Position numbers and translations under genes: made by a program. DNA of 64,000 nucleotides from Isoetes taiwanensis (taxonomy: Eukaryota > Streptophyta > Lycopodiopsida > Isoetales > Isoetaceae), in assembly GCA_021234155.1 (NCBI GenBank), contig JAJEKV010000093.1, positions 1,490,001 through 1,554,000 of the forward strand. The letters run 5' to 3'. Within the stretch, counting starts at the first letter, position 1. Each line of letters opens with the position of its first letter. The notes below the pieces were generated by a model, which worked only from the letters and a program-made list of their open reading frames with translations, made no database searches and was not told where the DNA came from. Shown here piece after piece: positions 11,394 through 23,869 of this stretch.

Positions 11394-14300
11394 ATGGGCT
11401 CAGTCTGTACCATAGCGTCCTGCGAATGCATGCTTGCGGGGGGCGGGGGACTAGAAGATAAAATGTCAGGTAAATTGCACAATTGTCGTAAACAAATTCA
11501 AGCAACATTCTTGAACCGAAACCATGCCACGGTTTAACCGTGATTGAGCACTAGCGAGAATTGCAAGTAAGTTGCTTTTACGTGTTTGTCCCAATTAGGC
11601 TATATATAACATGTGAGTGGACAATAGGGAGTTCCTTTATGCGAAGTGAGTTCTTATAAGGACGATCTAGTGCAGTATCCAAATGTAAAGGGGTCTCTTA
11701 GACCCTAGACAAAGCATATACAAAGATGTTTGCTAACCCCTTCGTCGCACTTGTTGTGTCCCCTTTAAACTAAGTGACATTCCCGCTGTGTTTATAACCT
11801 CAATCTCGAAGGTTAATTTATCAAGTTTATCCGTTGGATTATTTTTAGGCCCCAATTTGAAGGGCCATTGAATGAAGCATGCCAAAACAGGCTACTCGAT
11901 CATGTAAGGGACTCTCACTGTTTGTTCCTTCTATTTCATTTTTTTACATGGGATAATTTTTCATTTTGATTGAAAGGAAGAAATGTTTCTTCCCTTCATG
12001 TCTTTGGCCATCATGGGTTGAAGACAAATGTACTTGACTTAGGGTTTGAAAGAGTGCTCAAAGATGCTTGTCGAACAATGGTTTTAGAATAGAGAATGCG
12101 GAAGAATGGTAAAAACAAAAGATTCCAACCATCAGCAGTTTCAATGTATTTCTAAGATGGATACCACAACACATCTAATCGGGTTGATGAATTAAGTGGA
12201 GTTCTTATGGAGCTTGAAATCATTAAGTAAACTATGCATATGAAGAAAATCGTGTTCGACTAGACAAACGCTGAGCATAAAACTAGAGCTAGAAAATATA
12301 AATCCAAATGTCACCAACATTGGCCCCTCAAGACCTTGACAACCTCCCATCTTTGACAAGGACCCTACTGTATATGCTAGCTCTAGGCGGAATGACGACA
12401 AAGCCACTTAGACAACCCGCCTAATCGTGAGTCAAGTTAGCCTAAAAGTAAAACTTGAAAATGAGAGAGAGACATATTAGATGGGTAGGTGTCCCTAGGG
12501 GTCAAGTTATGCTAAATAAATTTTAATGGCAGAAAGAGAGGAAGAGCTTGGAGTCACAGGGCCACACTGAGGTAAAAGAGGAAACAAAAAGCAATCGACC
12601 AATTGGTAAACCATCCCTGGAAAATGCATGGGAAAACACCAATCGATACTGCCTTGTAGGCTATATGCGAGGTGAAAACAAGTAGAATCACTTAAAACAC
12701 AATCTCTAGAACTCACAGGATCCGACAAAACCAAGATGTCTAAAAGAGACACCCAAGAAGAACCACATATAAAGATTCCTAGCAAAAGGTTTGAAAAAGA
12801 CAGAACAAACCACAAAGGAGGGTAGGTTGGGAGACTGGAAGAAGAAAGCGACCATATATGTAACATTTCTAACCGACATGCCCTTAACCAACTGGGCAAA
12901 ACTATCTATACGTTTATGAGTAATCGCTTCTACTCTCCCAACAAAAGGCCCTTCCGGTCCAGTCCGAAAGCAATCCGCTTCGCCACAAGCTCCTCTACTT
13001 CCACGACTCTTAACAAATTTCACCATTCGAATTGCATGGTGACCCCAACCCAAGTCTCCGTCATTGCCGCCGGGTCTTAGAAGGTGATAATGTGCTCTTC
13101 CGTAGTCCAGCTTGGTTCTTAACCGATGCATGCAACCTCTTTTTGTACACGGCCAACACCGGACGATCCCCTCCTCATCGGTCGGCCCCTCGTGCCCCTC
13201 CTCATGTAATAAAGCCACCGCGCCACACTTGAAACAACCTGTAGGGCTTACTTTGTAACAGCCTTAGGGCTTATTTTTGTGTTATCGAGAAGCTAGACAT
13301 TGCAAAGTTGTGTCCTTTCGCGGTGCTTTATTTTGTGATGCCACTTGTTTTGTTTAAATTGTGTCTTAAAGGAGGGTCCAATCTAATATACACAAATGAG
13401 CCACAACAAAAACACTCTTGCATTCACCTAATGTACAATGCGCACTAATTAAATTGCCTTAATTATCATGGGTTTCATCACCGCTTTCGATATCCGTCAA
13501 TAGCAAAGGGTTAGAAGGATGCCAAATAAAATGAAAACATTCATGCAAGAATGATACATTAACATACCTGGCTTGGAGTGGCTGCTGCTATGAATGTGGT
13601 ACCCCCTTCAAACCTTGGGGTTTGCTGCGTTTCACTAGCCATCTCAGCCCTCCAAGTACTTGCAAAGCCCCTCGGCCCATGCCCCCGAAATAATAGCAGG
13701 GTCCATCCCAATTTCCACCATCTCCCTTATCATCCTTGCCTTATCTATGGCCCTATCCTGGTCATCTTGGGATCCTGAATTGGCTGCATCATAATTCACC
13801 CAGCCATGTGTGTCTAGCCTCAAGGAATTGCCATGGCCAATGTCTTGTAATGGCCACACACACGGCGGAGAGGGTACTTGCATCAATGGTATCAACTGAC
13901 TGGCAAGGCCTCCGGATAACAGCAGACAGAATAATGGCAATGGTGTTGGCTGGCATAGTACAATGGCTAGGGTAGTCCATCCATGCACCCCTCCTGTGCA
14001 GACTTTGCAGATAGGCTGAATCATGCTATGTCGTGGTTGTAGCCTTCCGGGGACGCAATCTCATGGAGTTACCCTATGAGACTACTTCGGGTTACATCTC
14101 CCCGGTCCCGATGAGGCAGGGAGAAAATGAATTCAATCCCGGAGCACGATGGTTCCATGGGTGGCTAGAGGGTCGTGCCACCACTGGTGAACACGCATCT
14201 GTAGCCGACTTTAACCCCCCAAAGGCCAAACCGAGCCCAGGACATCTCTATAGGTATCGTATCCTCGCGAATCTGTAGGGTGTCGACCCAAACCCTACCC

Positions 14301-15150
14301 CTACACGGGGACCGACTATAAGCCTAGCCACTATAGGAATCCTATAGTCGCACTAGGCGTGATTTCAGCTCCATTTCGCCATCATGCTCAAGTATTTGGT
14401 GTCTGAACAACACTATAGCATCCACAAATAAGGGGCTCTTGTGCACAAAGCCGCATTTAATGGTATTTAAAGGAACTAGCTAGAAGCATCTCTAATTCTA
14501 GATAGCTTTTAGGTCTCTACCCCCTTTAACCCATACATATACATGAGGAAATGTAAAGAGAGAACAATCATCTACAAAACATCCATCATACTATAGAGTC
14601 TAAAACATCCATCTACTAATACAAGACCGGTCTGTTATAGTGTTCTTGAGCTCCTCCCTTTCTTCAATTCTTCCCAAATCGATTTGGGGCAGAATTGGGG
14701 TGGAGGCCCAAGTCGCCTCTCAAAATAGCAACTTCCTCCGCCAATCGAAGTTAGGCTGGGTGGCCCCTAATTAGCCTACATTTACTAATTAATAATATTA
14801 ATTAACTTAATTAGGCTAATTAGCTTAATTAGGTATAGTGATTTAGCATAGCTAACATAATCCCTTTTAGATTTAGCCCCTAATCTTATATTATAACTAG
14901 TAATGGTGCCCAGCGTTGCTGGGCATATGTTTGGTACATATAGATGATCCGAGAGAAGAAAAGAGCCAGACATAGACTGACTGACTTTGTAATAATGAGA
15001 TGGGCCTCACCTGTAATATATTATAAACTTCGAAGCTTTTCGTTCTAACTTTGTAATCTTGGGATAAGCTTCAATTGATTTATAATATAAACTTCGAAAC
15101 TTCCTCGTTCTAATATGGAAATTTATGGGCAAAGTTGGAGACATGTCCTT
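11394..15150. other. No gene supported; unremarkable intergenic sequence
   Basis: Open frames of 60-170 codons occur (for example about 12,700-13,220 and 13,640-14,020 on the - strand), but none has a recognised domain, a convincing start context or conserved splice signals. One local structure is visible: TGCCCAGC-GTT-GCTGGGCA at 14,907-14,925, a perfect 8-bp-arm hairpin. It lies in a TAATGGTGCCCAGCG context that looks like a repeat end. Composition drifts to AT-rich TTAATTA words near 14,780-14,900. Confidence 0.5.
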
Positions 15151-15162
15151 ATACATAATAGT

Positions 15163-15250
15163 CACTAATTTTGCACTTTGTATATTGGAGGAAGAGATAA
15201 CATGCACTAATTTTGCACTTTTTTTGGTATATTAGAGGAAGAGGTCTTAG
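15163..15250 (+). repeat. ~42-bp direct duplication
   Basis: The block CACTAATTTTGCACTTT, followed by a TATATTGGAGGAAGAG-type block, occurs at 15,163 and again at 15,205. The second copy has a longer T run. It is a simple tandem duplication in non-coding DNA. Confidence 0.8.
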
Positions 15251-15953
15251 TATGAAGGATTAACACCCACTTTATAGATATTGGTTTGAAATGTATAAGT
15301 ATCTTCTTTTAATGGACACCCAAATGGGAGAATATAAACCTCGAGAAATTATATTTTCTGTGAAATTTGACCTAGGCAGTATTCAAAGTTGCACATGTCA
15401 AGGCAAAAAATGGCCATGCAACACCATGGCTGCATTTGATTTCAGTAATCTAATTCTACTGAATATATTAGTCAAAGTTGGTAACATCTAACGCATCCAC
15501 AATGTGCAAATAATAGTCTAAAATTTTTACCAATATAAAGAGCAATTTGAAGCCCTAACACATTCTAAAAGCTCAAAGCACTTATAACATTTTTTGAAGG
15601 TTGTATCTTTATTCCTTCGGCTTCAATCACTGTAGGAACGCTCTCAAGGCAAGGAGATGTTATATTTGATCATGTTCAGCAGCCTGCATATATGTCATTC
15701 TAAAGTGTTCGAGATCAAGTTCAATGTGGTCCAAGAAATACGCATTATTGGAGCCGCCCCCTCCAAAAAAAAGAAGAACATGCAGAAAGAAAGAGAAAAT
15801 AGGTGGACAAAGCCCTTGAACGTCCCACAAAATAGAAATAAATAAGGACCGCGGAATCTTCGCTTTACCCCCGAACTCAACAAGTGGCAATCCAATTGCA
15901 AACAAATGTAATCTTTTAAGTTTGCTCCTCGCCCTAAACTCTAGAAGGCAATC

Positions 15954-15999
15954 CAACATATGGATTATTATGGTGCCAACATATGGATTATTATGGTGC
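15954..15999 (+). repeat. Perfect 23-bp tandem duplication
   Basis: The 23-base word beginning CAACATATGGATTATTATGG fills 15,954-15,976 and repeats without change at 15,977-15,999. It lies in non-coding sequence. The identity suggests a recent slippage or repair event. Confidence 0.9.
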
Positions 16000-18530
16000 T
16001 CGATTCCATTTGGCGGAAACCGGAGGGTAAAGTGCAACCCATGTTCAAATACAAAAGTCCCTTGTTTGGGGCTGAAACTATCAAGGTACCTACAGAATAA
16101 ATACAAGATGCTTGAATCCGTGAGGGTAATGCGTAAAATATACATGCGGAATGAATCAAGGTACCTCCATCTTATAAACGACTCTTATAAACACCATTGG
16201 CCTAATAATATCATGTCCAGCACTACAACTTAGAATGCCTCACCCATGATATAAAATATGTAAAGCGGGACCCCGCAAATACATATGACGGTCATGAGAA
16301 AGAACCTCTATATGTCAATGTGACCAAAGATGGTCGAAAGAAAAAGATGGAAAATGCAAGTCGAAATTAAATAGAAGGATGGTGAGAACGTGACTAAGAC
16401 AGTTCTAGCAAAGAAATTAAGCATATAAAAAACAAAAATTAAATAAGCACCCATATGTGGCCAAAAAGCAAGAAAAAAAAGAAAAATTGTTATAATGTCT
16501 ATACTTACCCGTATAGTAACAATGGCTCCCCCGATTTAATAGAAATATATAGTGAGGCATCCCCGATTTGATGAATGCCACAAAGGTTAGTTTCTCTTGG
16601 CCTATTGAGGACAAAGATCAAATGCTTCTTGTTGTGTTCCTGCAACTTTGTTCAATAATCTGGCACCTCATTTAAAAAGCATGTCAATCGGAATCATCCC
16701 ATCCCCAAATCTCCACTTACTATCACATTTGTTTTTACGAAATCTGAGATTTCAAATATTGCATTAGAAAATGCTAGAAAGAATTATGCTTGAACAAAAC
16801 AACACATACATCAGTAGCTTTCATATACAATAGTTAAAGCAATCAAGCTATTTCCCTTCAAGCATAGCATCAAAGAAATAAAAGTAGCATGGAATAACTT
16901 GTAATATGGCAAGAAATATTACCTGGTATGGAAGAAGAAAAAATAGAGAGAACGCTGCGGAAACGCTTAAATTCGGTTATATACAAATTCAATCTGATGC
17001 AATCTCGAAAATCTTAAATCTAACGTTTTCATCTACACTATAATCAGAGAGCAATAATCACGCAGCATTGTTAGAGAAGATATGCACAAATAAGTATCAA
17101 GCCAACAGACCGGGTTCTTTAAAAATTCGATTTTAGCTCATTGTCTTACTACCGACTCATCCAAACTTCAGATATCGACTCGACTAGGTTCTCACCATAA
17201 AACGATGCAACTAAAGCCATTTGTAAAACTCTAAATTCCAATGCAACTAAGGCATACAGTTAGCTTCGTTTGCTTACCACTTCGGAGACTGTAGCAACTC
17301 TAGATTCAAATGCAAAATAACTTTAAACTTTGCAGATATGAGCCCGAATCCAAACTGAGCTTAATTCTAAAAAAGCAAAACATAACCAAGAAGCAAACCT
17401 TACTCCTCAGAAAAGACCAAAACATAATCGGGTCGATAAAGCTCACAAATAAGCCATGCTTGCACTTGTAACCATCCATAAATCAAGTATGGGCTGATTT
17501 GAAACTAAAGTTGTCACACCGGATCACACCATACCTCAATTCAACTTTCTTCCAAAATATAGAGCCGACATAGCTTTGTGTACAAATAACCTCCTCTTCC
17601 TTTTCATTTGCCCGTTGCGGTTGTAAATTCCTAACGCCCCATATACCGCACACACAAATGACGTTAAAAATACCGAGGAACTACAAACACCTGTGAAAAA
17701 CTGGAACTATAAATCACCTCCAAAAGCCAGAAAACTCCCAACATTGCTCTTTCTTTCTCGACCATGGCCGGATTATGAACAAAAGCTCACGATTTTGTCA
17801 GTTTGCATTGCGGGCCCTTACATGCCATCCGAAGGTAATATTCAGCTTCTTTACATCCCTTCCAAGTGATCCAATACTAACGCAACTATTGCAGCCGTGT
17901 TGCCCTTAATACTCTGATATTTTACAGCTCCGCCAAGAATATGTCCCTTTTATAGCTTGAGCATACTTTTAGAGAAATAATAAAAGGCAGCATCAACACA
18001 AAATGTTAGTAATCTCTCCTAGCTCCGCCATGACCGCCCAAAACTCCACCGCAAGAAAACCTAAAAGTTACATCCATCAGAGACCGGATACAACTACTAT
18101 AGACTCAATAAGATCTCGTTGGCTTCGATTCCAACGCTGGGAGAAGAATCATCCCCGATTATGATTGCGTTGCTTGAAAAACGATAGAAAAAAAAAAAAT
18201 GAGGACGCCGCCATAGCGCATTTACAAACATCCCGTGAGAAAGGGTTTTTCTTCTTTATGTCGATTTTCTTGGACCTAGTCGTAAGAAAGGGTTTTTCTT
18301 GGACCCACCCTTCAATTGAGAGATCAAATTTCAACTATCCATCCAAGTCATCAAACCACGCCCATTGGATTTAGGGCGCTGATGCACTACTTAACCCATA
18401 ACATTATAATATAGGAGGATGTTATACCGTAATTTTGGATTGGATCAAGCCCTAATTTGAATGTTCGAGATCATCTCGAGTGCATCCGGTTAGCGAGATT
18501 TATTGCACGACTTTATCACCATGATTGGTC
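16000..18530. other. No gene supported
   Basis: AT-rich sequence with only short open frames. I see no domain, splice structure or repeat array. A few oligo-A and oligo-C runs and scattered short direct repeats (GAAAGGGTTTTTCTT near 18,239 and again near 18,286) are the only structures noted. Confidence 0.5.
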
Positions 18531-18539
18531 GTATTTTGA

Positions 18540-19150
18540 TCTCTTAAGGGAAAGGGTAAAGGAAAAAGGGGGAAAGGAAAAGGGAAGAGACAAGAGAGAA
18601 TGTAAAGGGCAAAAGGCACGGAAAAAGGAGAAAAGCAAAGGGAAAAGGGTGAGGATAAGAGAAGAGAAAAGACATGAAAAAATAAAAAGGGAAAGAATAA
18701 AGAAAAGGGAAGGGGAAAAGGTACACGGAGAAAGGGCACGAGGGAAAAGGGAAGAGATAAAGTGGTAAAGGGAAGAGGAAGGGCATGGGAAAAAAAAAGA
18801 AGAAGGAAAAGATTGAAGAAAGGGGAAAAGGGAGGATAAAAAAAGCATGGAAAAAGGGAAGAAAAAAGGGCATGGGAAAAGGGAGAAGAGCGTTGAAGAA
18901 AGAGGAAAATGGCATAGGAAAAAGGAAAAGGAAAAGGAAAAGGAAAAGGAAAAGGAAAAGGAAAAGGAAAAAGGAGAGAGGGAAATGGAGGGAAAAAAAA
19001 GTGCATCGAGAAAAGGGAAGAGTAAAGGTTGGGAAAAATGAGGAAGGGGGGAGGGAAAAGGAGAACAAGAAAAGGATGGGGAGAAGGAAAGAAATAAGGG
19101 AAAGTGAGAAGAAAGAAAAAGGAAAGGGAAAAGGGGAAAGGAACCTAAAC
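18540..19150. repeat. Polypurine tract with GGGCATGGGAAAA words
   Basis: About 600 bases are almost pure A and G on the + strand. Runs of GGAAAA (nine or so in a row near 18,925-18,970) are interrupted by the word AAGGGCATGGGAAAA (near 18,780 and 18,865). Open frames on both strands encode only Lys/Glu/Arg or Phe/Pro/Ser low complexity and are composition artefacts. The tract is the purine counterpart of 5,766-6,540 and resembles 37,080-37,270. Confidence 0.9.
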
Positions 19151-19849
19151 AAGAAAAGGCTACGACGAGGGTTGCCCTCCGTGTCTCGAGGGGTGAAGGG
19201 GCTTAAATCATACTTCAAAGTCATGTTTTACAATGAATCAAAATTGCTACTTCAAAAACAATACAATACTTGATACCATGACTTTATGAAGATTGGTCTG
19301 AAAAAAATCTTTGGTCCTTATCATGGAACGAGGATTGCAAAACCATAATACAAAATTCTATCCCGGGTTTATTGGCATTTTTAGTTCATGATGGAATTCT
19401 AATTATACATCTCTATATAGAGCACATCACCAAGGATCTAATGTTACTTTGTTGGGTGCTCCCATGATATCTTCACTTCTCCTACAGATAACATCTTAGT
19501 AGGGGTAAAAGTGGAATGCATGTACGAGTCATTGATTTGAACTGCTCACAATGTTTCACGACTATCAAGCACGTGAGGCAACTCATCTCAAAGGTAGGCT
19601 CATATAATAAAATCAAATAGCGCCTCAGGACGAAACAATTTGTAGATCCTAAAATGCGTTCCATTACATATTCTAATACAGATGAGTTTTAACCCTAGTA
19701 AACATGGGCTCGGTGTTGCTGCACTAATATCCCTGCTTACTTGGCCTTTGAAGTCCATATATGTGGAACTTCCGAGAACACCACATACTGATGCTTGCAA
19801 GAATGCTTATGGTTTGCTTTTGTAAATATTTTGTGACCGATATTGTAAA

Positions 19850-22125
19850 TAAACAAAGTTTAAAATGAAACGCACTTATTTGCTGCAAACGCACTTCAAA
19901 AGGAATCTTTGAAAGATTCCCTAAAATTCCCTTAAAAAATGCCCTTTTCTTGGTATATTTGTGACAAGTGTGACAATTTGAATATTTTAGGCACCATTTT
20001 GGAGGGAATTTGAACTCGACTTCCATTCAAAATTGTTTGGTACCATTTTTGGCCCCCTAGTTTGGTTTGAGAAATAGTAATATTTTTAAGGACAAAACAA
20101 AATAGACATTGAAAAAAAAAGCAAAGAAGCTTAAGAGTGCCCAAAAAACGTGTTTAGTTCAAAGTTTATAAATTCACTACAAAATTATGAACAAAATTGC
20201 AAAAAATGCAACACATTTTGATATTGCCTCAATGAAGCAAATATTGTCACCTTAAAGTATGCCTCACACGTGAGGTGAAGTCAAGATGCTTGCGCTTTGC
20301 TTTATACACTTGCTCTTATTTGCTCCTCCAAATTGCTATAGACTTACGTATCTTCAGCGATGGCGGCGTAATGTATGTATCCAATCTGACTTTTTTTAAA
20401 CTTTGTAATTTATTTGTTCTCTCTGTAGTCTTTAGTTTCTTCCAAATAAATTTCAAGATGGTATAAATTTATACCTTAATAGATAGTAATATGTGGACAT
20501 AGTATGCTAGAGAGTTCGCACGGTATAAATTTATACCGCAAGAAGACTTGAGCGGTATAGATTTATACAACAAAAGAACTCGAGCGGTATAAATTTATAC
20601 AGCAAAAGGACTCGAAAGGTATAAATTTATACCCAAAAAGAGGATTTAAGCGGTATAAATTTATACCGCAAGAGTTTTCTCGGTATAAATTTATACCAAA
20701 GATATATATATATGTATATTATATAAATATATAATATATATATATATAACATATATATTTACATATATATATCCGAAAAAAAAGAGAAGTCTTGCGGTAT
20801 AAATCTATACCGCGAGACTTCCTGCGGTATAAATTTATACCGTTTTTTTTTTATATATACAAATATGTGATTGTATATATATTGAATATATATATATATA
20901 TTAACATGTATAAGATGTATATATCTATATATATACATATAAAATATGTAGTCCAGGAGTATAAGTTTATATCGTTGCAAAATCTTGTGGGGTCTTTCTT
21001 GCTCCCAAAGGTTTTTGCAACTTAATAATCTTGTTAAAATAACACACTCAAGGGATAATTTATGCAGTTTTCTTAGTTTTTTAGTTCAAAAAGTTCTAAA
21101 ATAGTTCTAAATTCTCTGACCTTGTAATGCAATGTTAGAGCATAAATTAGTCGAATCCCGTTGTTATTTTTACTTTTTTTTTCTACACACATGCTAACTT
21201 CACTTTAGGGCAGCTCAAAAACGCTTCTAAAGGCAAAGGACCCCAAAATGTTATGGAGACACATATGTTCAACGAGAAGGAAACTACGTGGTTTGTCCAT
21301 AGGGGTGCGAGGAGTAGCAACCCCTCAAAAGTTTAACTATTTCTTTGCAAACGCACACAAAAAAGCAAGATAGACAAATACTTCTCTCAGGGAGAAATGT
21401 GCAAAGGACGCATCAATTACTACGAGATGATGGAATTGTCTTTGAAGACTCTCAACATTGACAAGGAGCTTGACTATCTTCTCAACATCACTATATTGTG
21501 GATTGGTATTGTGCAAGCCCAAAGACATGATGAATACATCTCCCGAACAACAAAGAAGGCCATGTAATCACAGAGCTTCACTACTTCAACTTCGCTTCCT
21601 TGGTATAAATTTATACGCCATCGCCGGTTGGAACTTCAACTAATCGCATGATTTCGTGGATGTATTATCATTTGTAATACCATATGATGCAAAACAATAA
21701 TTTTTCATTCAAGCAGTTTGTTCAACTGCCTCCCAATGTCTTTTAAGGTCAATTAGGATGTTTAGCCAAAATGGTTGTGAAATAACAAATTTTTTTCTTC
21801 TATAACATACCAATATAAACGCGTTCTAAGGGATAAGATACAAAAGCGCCTAATTTTTTCATATGAGTTTGCCCCATAATAAATCTTTGGCTTTCAGTAG
21901 TGGTCCTTTTCCCCTCTAAAATGAGATATTTTTCTTTGTTGTTCTTCTCCTTAATGTTAAGTCTTCCTAAAATGTCCGTTTTCATGAGCGGTTTTATAAA
22001 TCTTTAGACACAAGATAGTAAAAGAGTCCTTTTTAGGGGTATTTTAGAATTTTGTAAATTTTAGAAGGAATCTTTCAAACGCTTCTTAAATAAGTGCGTT
22101 TCATTTTAAACCTTGTTAATAGCCT
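19850..22125. mobile_element. ~2.27-kb non-autonomous TIR element
   Basis: The left end (about 19,857) reads GTTTAAAATGAAACGCACTT. The reverse complement of the right end (about 22,116) reads the same, and similarity extends inward through a TTGAAAGATTCC block on both sides. Just outside, TTGTAAATA (left) and TTGTTAATA (right) are candidate 9-bp target duplications with one mismatch. A 9-bp duplication would fit Mutator-like elements. The two sides differ by a few bases between duplication and inverted repeat, so the exact ends are uncertain. No transposase is encoded. The interior carries the 32-bp palindrome array. Confidence 0.65.
20460..20841. repeat. Array of the palindrome GGTATAAATTTATACC
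   Basis: The perfect 16-bp palindrome GGTATAAATTTATACC, often extended to 20 bp as GCGGTATAAATTTATACCGC, or a 1-3-base variant occurs at 20,460, 20,522, 20,554, 20,586, 20,619, 20,652, 20,682, 20,796 and 20,826. Outlying copies lie near 20,959 and 21,602. Within the core the spacing is 32, 32, 33, 33 and 30 bp. The sequence between palindromes is purine-rich (AAGAACTCGAGC-type) and less conserved than the palindrome itself. An AT-dinucleotide segment with TATATA runs splits the array (20,700-20,775). It lies inside the TIR element. Confidence 0.93.
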
Positions 22126-23865
22126 ATAATGATAATAACTCTACTATTCTTCAAGAAATGCTTGTATTCTCATAGATTCAAAATCTTACGTTAAAAAAGC
22201 ATCATATATATATATATATATCTGCCAATCTTGATCCACACTTACTCCTAACAATATTGAGCATAAATTGTTTATTGGGTGGATTTGCCTCAATGATCGA
22301 AGAAATGTCAACAGTTAATGGCTATTCAATGTATACATAACATTGTAAATAGTTGTATGTTATAATGCTACAATGTAGTGGTGATTATATCGTGTCAAAC
22401 ATGTTTCAACTCATCACATAGATCATTCAAAAGCATGTTAATGTAATTTACTCATTCATTTACATTAAAAATTTGTTCTTACTTGAGCCATCTATCTATT
22501 TGCCCACGCATGTTTGCCAATAATGCTACTTATTTTGTTTATCATATACATGGAATAAGATCATGCATAAACATGCAATGGATATTCCATACTGCATACT
22601 GCCCCAAAACAAAGAAAGAGTTCTTGCTTTTTTCGCAACTCTGGCTTGAATCATCGAAAGTAGGATGTTAGCCATGAATTATATGGCACACACAATCTGT
22701 TGTCTAGATTTATATCACCTTTTATATAGAATTGTGCACCTTCAATGGTATATGCATTTTTTGAGGTGGATTTCTCCGCCAGAGAATATAATAATAAGAA
22801 TTGCAGCATGGAACAGCTGAAACAAGAATGAAATGAGTCACAACTTTCAGGTGCTTGGAAACAAAGTTATTTTGTTGTACAATATATCACAACATATATA
22901 AGTATACATCAACGTTATTTATGGTGCACGTGTCGAATCCAGCAATGCTCTAACGTTTGGTTTCCGGCTTCGTGAATGACTCGTGAATTTCTGGTCGAAT
23001 TACCCAGGTAAGAAAAAAAATTTGTGTTGCGTCTCTCTGGCTTGGCTATGGCGTTCGAAAGGCAAGTCCGGATCTTTTCTGTGGTAATGAGCTTTTGTGG
23101 CCATTTTTTGACTGGGTTTTCTTTTATTTTGTGGATGCAGTTGTTGCCGGATTTCTCAGAAACGAAGGCGAGTTGAATCGGCAGCATTGCATAATGTATT
23201 CATCCACTTTATGCCCAGCCAAACAGAGTGAAGAGCTTCGGCGCCATAGCCGCCTCTTTGACCTCTAGGGTTTTGCCATAGTTGCAGTCGTTGATTCTCT
23301 CTACTTTGCTAGAAATGGCATAAGCAGGTAAATCTTTGCTTTTAATTTCGATTTCGATTTAAGGAGTTCCTGTGTGGTCTTCCAAAGCATAGCGCATAAC
23401 CGGTCCGATGTTCTTTTAGAAAAGCTACTTTGCTTTCTTCTACCATTTGTCAATTTTGTGGAAGCCCTCTTTGTCCTTCGAACATTGATTGGCCCTGTTG
23501 ATTTGGCAGCGCTTACGGCTCCATTTTGCATATTGCAGACTCTCTTATCTATTCTAACCATGTCTCTTCATTTTTCTAGTGTTTTTTCCACGGTTGTTCA
23601 GGAGTTTTCCAGGGAAATTTGTCTTCGGATTCTGCCAACTGCGATGGAGACCGGCAACAAAGGAGTCGATCCAAACCCGCCATGGTTGAATCCTGTTGTT
23701 GAGGCTTAAGAAATGCAGTTTTGTGCTCATAATAGGTAAGCGAGATCTGGCTATGGCGAACCCGGGTTTTGTCTCTGTCGATTGAGCGGAGGGAAGCGTC
23801 ACTTGCAGAGGCTAAATTTGGTTTTGGTTTCCTTTATTACGTTTGTCTTTTAACCAAAGCTGTGG
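22126..23865. other. No confident gene
   Basis: AT-rich sequence to about 22,900, including a TATATA run at 22,205-22,221. From 23,230 the composition becomes gene-like, with a CTCTAGGGTTTTGCC block reminiscent of plant 5' leaders. An open + strand frame spans about 23,400-23,708 but I recognise no domain in it. It could be leader or first-exon sequence of the pseudouridine-synthase remnant downstream. Confidence 0.35.
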
Positions 23866-23869
23866 GGTT

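Noticed and set aside
12706-14024. Open frames of 112-170 codons on the - strand as genes
   Set aside because: No recognised motif, unsupported starts and no splice structure; lengths are within chance for this composition.
14907-14925. Hairpin as a Helitron 3' end
   Set aside because: No CTRR terminus follows at the expected distance and no matching 5' TC end was found.
15660-16145. 161-codon - strand frame
   Set aside because: It contains a direct duplication of non-coding character (15,954-15,999) and a poly-Gly run from CTCC; no family resemblance.
18457-19273. Long Lys/Glu-rich (+) and Phe/Pro/Ser-rich (-) frames
   Set aside because: Polypurine low complexity; no start context, domain or conserved codon pattern.
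20460-20841. TATAAA inside the palindromes as a row of TATA-box promoters
   Set aside because: The word is part of a perfect palindrome, repeated every 32 bp, and no gene follows in either direction.
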